From NCBI GenBank assembly GCA_009760885.1, contig CM019718.1, positions 30,279,530 to 30,343,529 of the forward strand: a stretch of DNA of 64,000 bases, read 5' to 3'. Each line of letters begins with the position of its first letter. Positions within the stretch are counted from its first letter, which is position 1. This document shows, one piece after another, positions 12,701-24,700 of this stretch. Both the position numbers and the translations under genes were made by a program. The DNA comes from Achatina immaculata. Its lineage: Eukaryota > Mollusca > Gastropoda > Stylommatophora > Achatinidae. The notes beneath the pieces are model-generated. The model saw only the letters and a list, made by a program, of their open reading frames with translations, ran no database searches and had not been told where the DNA came from.

Positions 12701-15700
12701 GGTATTAACATATAATAAGGATGGAGTCCAGTTAATGCAGAGCTGTGAAAAAAAAAATTAATTAAATTTGCTAAATAACACAGCAGAGTCACCTGTCACA
12801 TTATGCTGAAGTTGGAGACACTGGACCAGGGCAGTCTGATAGGCACCCACCTCTCACCCGGCGGGGATGTAAGCATATCCTAATCATACTGAAGTTTTCT
12901 GGTGAGAAAGTCCAATGCTGGACTGATTGGACAACCACCTATCACCCGGCGGGGATACACGGGTATCCCAAAACACGTTGAGGCTTTCTGGTGAGAAAGT
13001 CCAACTCTAGATTAAACTGATGCAACGAAAATCACGGTGTCACACAATCCCACTTCTGAGACCCACCAAGAATACAGGCTCAAGCCCTGTGATACTCTGA
13101 ACTTCTTGTGATCCTGTCAGGGACCTCGGGACCTATTGAGGACCACGGGAGTAAGTTCAGCAGGATCATGGGGCGGTCTTGGTGGTAGAAGCGAATGAAG
13201 AAGAAGAAGACCTGTCACATTAGAACAGGAATCTAAAGCTCTGATAAAAATCTTTCATGATGCTCCATGGCACAAGAGAAAAGAAAAAATTAGAAAGTTG
13301 GAAACAAAGAGGCTTGTGCAAAGTGGGGTGTCAGAGCAAAAATATGAAGGACTAGCCTTGAGGAAACAAAACACTTTAGAGTGAGAGAAGGAAAAATAGT
13401 GAAAGAATGATTGTGATTTGAGCCATCAACTCTGGTGGCTGCTCTGACTGTGCACTGACTTCTTATGGCATGACAGTACTTCATGCTAATGGAGTCCATG
13501 CTTTGATCATGGCTATTCTTTTACTAGTTTTCTTTCTTACTTCAAAGTGCTTTGTCTGCTTTTCTTGAGGTCAGTCATATATGCTTTTCCTGTAATAAGA
13601 AATAGGGAAAGGAACAAAAGAATGAATGAAATGATATAAAAGGACATTTTCATTTATTCTTTTGTCAACCACAGCTGTCTATACATTTTAAAATCACATT
13701 CACATGTGGTGCTATTTCTGTGGCCAGTTGTGCATCAAATATTGCTTTAATCAGCCGTAAGCTTTAGGTTTCAAAAGAATCTTTTAAAAGCATCTGTACA
13801 CTACAGCCTTTCTGCAGATGGTAAATACAGCTGTTTTCTAATTGGTTTTCAGCTATAAGAGAAGCAAGAAGAGCTACCCAGCAGACTGATGCTTGACATC
13901 TACCGTAAACAGCTAACACATAGCTGTCTACTTTTAAAACCTATAATTGAAACATTCATTTCATTCATTCATTTATTCACATGTCAATTGTGGAACTTTG
14001 TCACCCTAAAAGCACTCCTGTAGGCCTCTCAGTTGTAAGCAAGATGCCCTGCTGCTGATGCATCCATTTGCAGATTATCAACGATGTCTTGCAACCATCT
14101 TCACCTTGGTCTTCCTCTCTTTCTTTTTCCCGTTATGTACCCTTCACAGATTGTCTTCTCTAGATTATCTTGCTGTTTAATGTGTCCAAAATATTTAAGT
14201 TTTCTCTGTTTAATACACTTTACTAGCCAGCCTTCTTCAATATTAAGTTCTTGTAGTATGGATATATTTGTTCTTTTTTGTGTCCATGATATTTGAAGAA
14301 CTCTTCTGTAGCATTAATAATATAATTGAAACATAGACATGTTATAGTTCTTAGAAATGATAAATGTAGATTTAAGTGTGCGATAAGAGAAGAAGAGCCA
14401 CTATTATTATTATTGTTGTTATTATTATATGTCATTTATTGTGTTCACAGAACAAAGTTGCACAGGTCTCTGTTTATTGCCAATGAAGTTCTTCAAGGAT
14501 GTTTGATCCATGTCCGAGGCCTGTGTGAGAGTGCCAGGAATGTGTTCAAGGATGGCAATACCAGCAGTATAATCTCTTTTGTAGAGCTGAACTCCACAGA
14601 ACCCATGACCCTGCAGGAGTTTGAGAACCATCAGAAGGGCAGATGTGACAGGGCTCTAGAGCAGCTAAATTTACTGAGAGAAAAAATAATTGAGATAGTT
14701 TGGGAATCATGTGCTGTGAGTGTTTAATTTCTCAAATTGTTTGGAAATTATGTGGTTTCTCAATTTCTCACATTGTTTGGGAATCATGTGGTTTGAGTGT
14801 TTAATTTCTCACATTGTTTGGGAATCATGTTCTTTGAGTGTTTAATTTCTCACATTGTTTATGAATCATATTCTTTGAGTGTTTAATTTCTCACATTGTT
14901 TGTGAATCATATTCTTTGAGTGTTTAATTTCTCACATTGTTTGGGAATCATGTTCTTTGAGTGTTTAATTTCTCACATTGTTTGTGAATTATGTGCTGTG
15001 AGTGTTTAATTTTCCACATTCTTTTTTCATATTTTGTGCTGTATTTAGTTTTACACACTCTATTTTGTACTGGGGTACTCAGCTTTACACTTTTTTTTTG
15101 CTGTGAGTAATGAGTTTCATTTGATCTATTTTTGGCGTTAGTGTTCAGTTTGGCATATCCGGTTTTGTTCTGTCAGTGTTCACCATCATACATCCTATTT
15201 ATTTTATAATATTAAGTTTTGCATAATATATTTTGTGCCATGGCTGTTTAGTTTTACACATTATGTTTTGTCCTGCAAGTGTATGTCTAGATTTATGCTT
15301 CAAGAAATCTTCTTCATAAACTCTTCTTTGGGATTCTTAGTCTGAAAAAAGTAAAGAAATAATGTTCTATGTCTTTGGTATAATTGGATAAATCTAACCT
15401 ACGAACTATTACTATATTCCCAACAAGAAGACATTGCCTTATTGTCTTGTTGCGAGTTTAAATTTCAAGCATGATGAAGCAGGTTCGCCAAGTTCCGTCT
15501 CTGTAAATACACTTTCTTTCTTAATCCATGCATGCTTACTGCAAATGAGCTTGAAATGAGTGCAGTATTACCCATCTCACCAGATCTAGCAAAACTGAAG
15601 CGGCAATATTCCATCTTGCTTTCATGCGGTGCTTGTAATATGAAGTCACTGAGGTATAATAGCCTGGCAAAAATAGTAGGAGCCAGTTTTTTCTCATGGG

Positions 15701-18700
15701 GTGGAGCCTGCTGAGAAGATGCTTTATGCTTCCAGGCTTACTTGTTGCCTGAGTCACAAGATTGTCACAACAATGTCAGCTATGACACAAGATTGTCACA
15801 ACAACATCAGCTATAACCCAAGATTGTCACAGCAACATCAGCTATGACATAAGATTGTCACAACAACATCAGCTATGACACAAGATTATCACAGCAACAT
15901 CAGCTATGACATACGATTGTCATAGCAACATCAGCTATGACATACGATTGTCATAGCAACATCAGCTATGACACAAGATTGTCACAGCAACATCAGCTAT
16001 GACACAAGATTGTCACAGCAACATCAGCTATGACACAAGATTGTCACAGCAACATCAGCTATGACACAAGATTGTCACAGCAACATCAGCTATGACACAA
16101 GATTGTCACAGCAACATCAGCTATGACACAAGATTGTCACAGCAACATCAGCTATGACACAAGATTGTCACAGCAACATCAGCTATGACACAAGATTGTC
16201 ACAGCAACATCAGCTATGACACAAGATTGTCACAACAGCATCAGCTATGAAAATGACTGTGCCACACTTACAGACAGATCAGAAACAACATGGTTCATGA
16301 TTTTATGTGTATGTGTGTAAATTATTACTCATAATCTCCCATTAACTCAGATTTACAGTGTAATGTTGTGTATGTACATCCACTACTGTGAAAACAAATA
16401 TAACAGTTACTACTGTATTGCTGCAGACATTGCCAGTTTTAGAGTATTGTAAATTCACCATGATTACATTCTTTTCATAATAGTTGAAATTTTGTTTCAG
16501 TTTTTACATTGATAGAAGTTTTGTTAATTTTGTTGATGTCCTTTGGACATTTTGCTTTGAATCATTCACTGCTACTTGATCATTACATGGTTTATTTGTC
16601 AATTCCTGATTGGCTGTTAATTTTTAGCCATCTAGAGTACAGTTTGTGACTGTCCTGTGGTTTTTAGGGAGAATTCTTTGTATTTTTTTCCGTTGAAATA
16701 TCTAAATCTGCGTGATCCACTGTTGACCTCAGCTGAACACTGCTCACTTGTATGTGAAATTCATTTATATTTATTATGCAGAATTTCTGTTTTTTTCTTG
16801 TTTTATTGTATGTATGATCAAACAGTGATTGGGTAAATTTACTGCATTCTGTCATATTGATGTATTTTCTTTTTTTTTGTTTTTTGTTTGTTGCATAGAA
16901 TTTTTGATAGACAACAATTTTTGTTTTGTATAATGAACTTTTCCATGCAAGAAAAAACAGATAGCCTGTCTTCACTGGCTAGCAAAATAGGACTTGAAAT
17001 TAACAAGGACAAAACAAAAATAATGAAAATTCCCATCAATCAAAATGGAAGAATACACATAGAAGGGACAGATATTGAAGAAGTCAATCAATTTGCATAC
17101 CTTGGCAGCTACATAGACCAGGATGGTGACACTAGGAAGGAAGTTAGGATCAGAATTGCAAAAGCAGCATCAATCTTCAAGAATCTTGAGAACATATGGA
17201 ATTCCAAAGTTATAAACACAAAAACCAAGTTAAGACTATTCAATTCAAATGTAATATCCACCCTCATTTATGCATGCGAGAGCTGGAAAACAACTAAAGA
17301 AATAGAAAAGAAATTAGACTCTTTTGAAAACAAATGCCTAAGGAAAATACTCGACATCAAGTGGAATGAATTCAAGAGCAATGCAGAGATAAGACAGATG
17401 ACTGAACAACAACCAGTCTCACGGGTGATCAGGAAAAGGAGATGGACATATGTTGGCCACTTGATGAGAAGAAATGAGCAGAGAATCCCAAAACAAGCTA
17501 TCAAGTGGAACACAACAGGCCGAAGAAAAAGGGGCAGACCGCGTGAAACTCTGAAGAGAACATTATTAAGAGAGGCCAAGTTAACAGGCATAAAATCCTT
17601 TGTTGAGGTTGAAAGACTCGCCGGGGACAGGAGGGATTGGCGAACTACTTTGCGAGCCCTATGTGACGTCTAACGGCACGGGAAGGATATAAGATATAAG
17701 ATAAGATAATGAACTTTAATAGAAAAGAATAAAGAGTTAAAAAAATTTAGAATAAATATTAAGTGACAGTTTTTATCTCCAGAAGTGAAATTTTAGTTAC
17801 AACTCTTCCTTACATCAATTCATTGGAACATTAAACTTGGTGTCTTATTGCTAGGTGAAGTACAAACAAAACTGCACATAAAAATAATATATTTATTTGT
17901 TTGAATTTTTTTTAGTTAAAACTTTAAGTTTCTGTAGGAGGTTCAATGATAAATAAAACATTTTAAAATATAATCTTTTTGTTTCTTGCATACAAAATGT
18001 TAGTTTATATTAGATTCTAATTGACTCATTAAATTTGCTTCTTTCACAACTTTTTAAACTCCTCTGGTTCTAAGCTGACTTATTTTAGTGAACTGAATTG
18101 TTAACAGTTATTGAATAATACATTCTATCATCTTTTTTCTTCATAGGCGGTTGCAGAGATGGAAGGGGTTACGCAGGGAATCAGAGATGACAAGGATAAC
18201 AGAGTATATTTTAGGTCCCCTGCTGTGGAAGGAAAACTTGCTCGATGTCGGAAAAATCGGCTGAAGATTCGACAGACTTTCAGAAATAAGAATATGTCTA
18301 AGAAGGAGGATGTGGAAAAAAGTAAGACTAGATACATACAGCAAAGAAATATAAATGGCTGCTGCTGTAGAGGCCTGTTAAGGTGTTATTATTTACAATT
18401 TATTGTAAAATTTCTATAATTATATTTAAAGAGTGCAAATGAGTGTAAATTATACAATTATGAAAGACTAGATTAAAAATACAATTAAAGCCTTATATAA
18501 GAGAGTATATTAGAAAGACAAATACTAGGTTATAAAAGAGATATTTTGATGACTTTATAATTGTTAAAGATTTCATGAATTTTAAGTTTTGCATGGATCA
18601 TTTATGTTTCATGTCACAATTACCTGATTTTCACATTTTAGTGAGTTCCCATGCTACTTAGCTCTACAGTCATTTTTTCTTTTGTCTTATATTCTGTCAT

Positions 18701-21700
18701 GTCTTATACTCTATTATGTCTTATATTTTATCTGTCTTATATTCCTTCATTTGTTATATCATATCTTATATTATGTCATGTCTTTCATTCTATCATGTCT
18801 TATATTCTGTCATGTCCTTCATTATGTTATGTCTTATATTCTGTAATAAAACATATTCTATCATGTCTTACATTCTATCATGTCTTATATTCTGTCATGT
18901 CTTATACTCTATTATGTCTTATATTTTATCTGTCTTATATTCCTTCATTTGTTATATCATATCTTATATTATGTCATGTCTTTCATTCTATCATGTCTTA
19001 TATTCTGTCATGTCCTTCATTCTGTTATGTCTTATATTCTGTAATAAAACATATTCTATCATGTCTTACATTCTATCATGTCTTATATTCTGTCATGTCC
19101 TTCATTCTGTTATGTCTTATATTCTGTAATAAAACATATTCTATCATGTCTTACATTCTATCATGTCTTATATTCTGTCATGTCTTATACTCTATTATGT
19201 CTTATATTTTATCTGTCTTATATTCCTTCATTTGTTATATCATATCTTATATTCTGTCATGTCCTTCATTCTGTTATGTCTTATATTCTGCAATAAAACA
19301 TATTCTATCATGTCTTACATTCTATCATGTCTTATATTCTGTCATGTCCTTCATTCTGTTATGTCTTATATTCTGTAATAAAACATATTCTATCATGTCT
19401 TACATTCTATCATGTCTTATATTCTTTATTCACAGTGGAGAAGCCTCTGTATGTAGAAATTGCTGAATGGAGGAAAATTTTGGCTAGGCTGACCTGTTTT
19501 ATACAATGTGTTGACTACATCCTTCAGGATCTATTGCGCCACCTAGTGTTTTCAGCTGCTGAGAAGCTCCGAAATCACCTTGTCACCTCTTACCATGCTC
19601 ATTTCTCAGAAGAGTCAAATGATGAAAATGATGATGATTTTGGTGGTGTAAGTGAAAAAAATGCACATATAGTAAATGAAGAAACAAATATATTATGCAT
19701 ATACTAATTGATCTGTTCAGTGCAACTGTGCAGTTAAGTTTATCAAATGTAAGTCCAATCTGTAGATTAAATGTAATCAACTATACATTCAAAAATAAGC
19801 TTAATATTGCCTATTTATGTTGGGACATGTGCTCTGAATGACTGACAACTCACTACCAAAAATAGCACTAAGATGGACACCACAGGGGAGCAGAAGTAAG
19901 GGTAGACCAAAAGAGACATGGAGAAGAACAACAGAAAGGATGTTGAGCAATAGAGGGCTCACCTGGGCAAGAGCAGAAAAAAAGGCGAAGGACAGGCATT
20001 TGTGGAAAACCCTTGCGGAAGCCCCATGTGCCCTGGGCACTTAAGGTTCAGAGAGAGAGAGATGTTCAGACCTCACACTATGAAAGTCTGTAGTTAAGCT
20101 CTAAAATGTATAAACTAGGAAAAAAGTAGGAACAGCTTTATTACTTAATGAGTACACAGTTGTGACGTTTCGGCATGAGCCTTCATCGTACAAAAACACA
20201 CAGAATGAAGAAATAGAGGAGATAAAGTATAAATTCACATGAATCCACAATCCTTCCCAACTAAGTTCCACTCCCTTCTCACTTGTTACACACAGTTCAG
20301 AACCTCCTCACAGCATCACATTATAACCCCTCTACCCTAACTGTAATCACATATTTCACCTTCTCCCAGCTAGATTACCATTGTATCACTCTCTCTCCCC
20401 TCCACAGTTTCCCCACACACCATCCTCAGTTCCGACCCACCTATCATACATCTCAAGTTTCTGTTTAAATACTCTCTGCACTCCACCATGTGCATTTCTG
20501 ACACACAGCGTGAGACAAGCCACAGCTTCTTACAAGTTACAGCTAAGTGCTCTTTTCATTTTATTTGATTTAAAACAATTTTGTTATTTATTTTTTCTTT
20601 TTTAACATAGCATTCATGTAAATTTATACTTTATTTCCTCTCTCTATTTCTTCATTCTGTATATTTTTGTATGATTAAAGCTCACGCCTGAACATCACAA
20701 CTGTGTACTCGTTAAGTAATAAAGCTGTTTCTACTTTTTTCCTGGTTTATACATTCTGGTATCACAGCTTTACTGCAGTGGCTCCATGTATAGTTGTATA
20801 CTTATACACTAATTTTGTGTGTGTAGTTTAGCTCTGTGCTAGGTTTTTTTAAAGTGAAGTCCACCTATTTTGTCTCATTTATTCATTTGCATGTCCCTTG
20901 TGAAACTTTGCCTCCCTAACAGCACTCATGTAGGCCTCTCAGTTGTGAGCAAGATGGCTTGCTTCTAGTGCATCCATTTTGTCTATCAACAGAAAATAAG
21001 TTGGTAGTCTGTTAAAAAAAATTGATTCATTCATGAAATCTACCAATTAAAGATTGTGCATTTTTTAAAAAATGTAATATCTATTATAACCATTCTCAAT
21101 TCCCCAGTGTACAGTTCCTAGTTGTAGTTTGGCTAAAGTGATCATTTTTCATGATCTTGAGCACACTGACATAACTCAATGGATATCATCACAGAATGGC
21201 ATGTGTACATACATGGAATAGCCCATAATATATCAAACACAGAAACAGATGAGGATCTCATACAGTGAAATGATATTTCAAAACTGTTAAGTTTGAATTA
21301 TCTGATGAACAGTTGTCAGTATTTGGAGAGAGTGCAGAAAAGTGTGAAACATCAAACTGAATACAGAACTTCTTAAAAATGACCAAGAACTGTGAGAACA
21401 ATACAAAGTTATTATAACAAATAGATACAATGCAATAGCAAAGATAAATAGTATAGATGAACAATGGGCAGTGTTAAGAGATTCGATCCACCAAACTGTT
21501 TAGGAGATAATACCACCAAAAAAAGAAGCCTCTAAAAATAAGTGGATGACAGACAACATCTTAGGACTGATGGACAAGAGGAGGAGGAGTAAAAATAACG
21601 AGGAAAAATATAGCAAGATAAATAAAGAAATAAGACGCAAATGCAGAGAAGCAAAAGAAGTGTGGTTAAATGAACAGTGCAGACAGATAGAGGACTCTCA

Positions 21701-24700
21701 TAATAAAGACAGCAAAAACATGCACAAACAAATTAATGAACTCACAGGCAAGAAAACAAAATATACCACAGGATGCCTGAAATCGAAAGAAGGTAAAATG
21801 TTAATGGGAAAAGAAGACATTGTGGACAGGTGGACAGAGTATATCGGTGAGCTATATAGAGGAGAAAGACCAGAATTAACACCAGATACTAAAAACTGTG
21901 ATGGACCACCAATACTTGAAGATGAAATCATAGATGCTATCAAACATATGAAGAAAGGAAAAGCGACTGGGCCTGATAATATAACAATTGAAGAAATAGA
22001 GGCACTAGAGGAGACAGGAATAAAAATAATAACCAAGTTACTGAATGACATTTACAATAGTGGTTATATTCCCAGTGACATGATTAAATCCACATTTATA
22101 GCACTACCAAAGAAACCAGATGCAAAGGAATGTGACGACCACCAGACTATCAGCCTCTTATGTCACATAACGAAGCTACTTCTGAGAGTAATTATGAGAA
22201 GAACAAGGAAAAAGATAAAAATGGAAATAGCAGACGAACAGTTTGGATTTGTTGAAGAAAAGGGAACACACAATGCCATTTATGCTTTACGAACACTAAC
22301 AGAAAGAGCTTTAGAAGTACAGAAAGATCTCTACTTATGCTTCATTGATTACACCAAGGCATTTGACAAGGTGAAACATAATGAAATTATTAAAATGCTT
22401 GAAGACATCAGTATAGATGGCAAAGACCTGAGGATTGTAAAACATCTATACTGGCAGCAAGAAGCAGCTGTTCAAGTTGAAAATAGAATTGGAAAGTATC
22501 AACCTATAAAACAAGGGGTGCGACAAGGATATGTACTATCTCCAGACCTTTTTTCTCTGTACAGCGAGAATATTCTAAGAACAATCATCACAGAACCAGG
22601 CATAAAAATTGGAGGATACAATATTAACAACCTTCAGTATGCTGACGACACAGTACTGATAGCTGAGAACCAACAAGACCTGCAAAATCTCTTGGATAAA
22701 GTCGCCAAAGAAAGTGAACAGAAAGGCCTTACTTTGAACATCAAAAAGACAGAGACTATGGTTATATCTAAGAAACAGAATCCACCAGCATGCAGTATAA
22801 AATTAAACAGAACTATTCTAAAGCAGTTGCAGAAATTCAAATACCTTGGAGCAGTAATAACTTCAGATGGGAAATGCAGAACAGAAATTAGGAACAGAAT
22901 AGGCCAAGCAAAGACTGCATTTCAAAGAATGAGAAACATATTAGCTAGCACATCCTTATCAATGAATGTTAGAAAACGAGTCCTAAAATGCTATATTGAA
23001 CCTATCTTGTTATATGGAAGTGAATCATGGACAATAAGCAAGTCTGCACAAAAATCATTGGAAGCAGCAGAAATGTGGTTTATTAGAAGAATGTTGCGAA
23101 TCCCCTGGACAGCAAAAATAACGAATGAAGAATGTATGAGAAGAGCTGGAGAGACAAAAAACCTTGTCAAAAAGATAAGAGAGAGACAATGTACTTTCAT
23201 AGGACATGCAATGAGAAGAGGGGGCATTGAAAATATTATAACAACAGGAAAAATAGAAGGAAGAAGATGAAGAGGAAGACCAATAGAAATGATACTGGAC
23301 AGTCTGACGGGTTGGTGTGAGAGGAGATCACCAACTGAACTGATGGCCTGCATGAAGGATCGGGTACTCTGGAGAAGCATAATAGCCAACGCCAGTCGGC
23401 ACGGCATCTGATGATGATGATGATGGTGTTAGGATAATCATGTTGTCAGAAAATAGATTTGAAAAAATGCATTTTATTAACTCAGATCATTGAAGATTGA
23501 TTAATTATGGTAAATCGTATTTTATGAATCACTGGTCAGTGAAATAATGTTTTATGAATCATGTGATTGTGATTAATTACAAAAAAATTTGTCACACACA
23601 TGTAAATAGTTTTTTAGAATAAAGCTTTAAATGTTTTTAACGTGTAATTAAATCTAATTTGTTGGTTTCATTACTGCATATCTGAGAAAATGAGTTTTTA
23701 TAACATTTTAATTGTTATATTTTTTAAGCAATTACAAGATTTCAAGTGGTTTCTCTGAAAAGATTTATTATTTATTATTATAAGATTTATCTTGAAAACA
23801 TACAAAACTATATGACATTTTTGCTGTGGCCAAACCCTATATTTTTTAATGGAATAAATCTAGCATGTTGAGTCTGTGGTAATTGTGAGAATGCTTGATA
23901 CACACATTTATATACTGAAAGAAGTTGGAGTTGAGACTAAATCTTTGGGCTGCCAAAAAACTTGGAGAAAATAACAAAACAAACTTCGACCTTTGTGCAA
24001 AGTTCCAGTTTTAGCATGGTCTAAAGTGTAAACAGAAAAGAACAGGAAGAATGTGACAGATATGCGAGCATTTTAAAAATGTCTTGAGAAGGTACTGTAA
24101 CATTCTTTATTTCTTACATTTTAAAATTCAGGCTGACAAGATCTACACTCCACCAACCACATCATCATCTTCCAGGTATGTACACTTTAAAGTTTTTATT
24201 TATTTATTTAACTTCTGCCAGAAATCTGAAGCACAGAGTTTATTTTCAGAAGTGAAAAAGAGAACATCTTAGTAAGATTACCAAGTAAAAGAGAGAACAT
24301 TTTAGTTAGATTGCCTCCCCTGGGAACAACTGTGTTAAGAACACACTTATCTTAACATAGTCTTTGTGAGACAGGGTACATAGATCTGTTTGCTTAAAAG
24401 CTCTGACCTACTTCTGCAGCCCAGAAACCTGTAACAATCAACACTAATTGTAATTGTTATTTTTGTAAAATGTAATGTCAGGTTCGTGGACGGATGGGGA
24501 CATGGAGATCGCTGGCAGGGATGAGGAAAATCTAGTGTGAAACCAGTGAACACAGGATGTGACTAGCCTGTGGGTCTTAACAACAATGGCTATCAGAATG
24601 ATGTAAACAAAACAGAGCCAGCAGACTATAGGTGGTGGGGAGTGGATATCATTGAAGTACTCATCAGATTCCTCATCCCAAAGTTGGAGTGTCTCTGTGG

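Noticed and set aside
15767..16250. CRISPR-like or regulatory repeat
   Set aside because: A plain head-to-tail 31-bp minisatellite with no unique spacers.
18651..19466. 271-codon open frame full of Leu, Ser, Tyr and Cys
   Set aside because: Produced by a 17-bp stop-poor tandem repeat; several frames are open for the same reason and it ends out of frame with exon 12.
21546..23270. Host gene encoding a reverse transcriptase-like protein
   Set aside because: A standard LINE protein with trinucleotide tail and premature stop, lying in a dynein intron.
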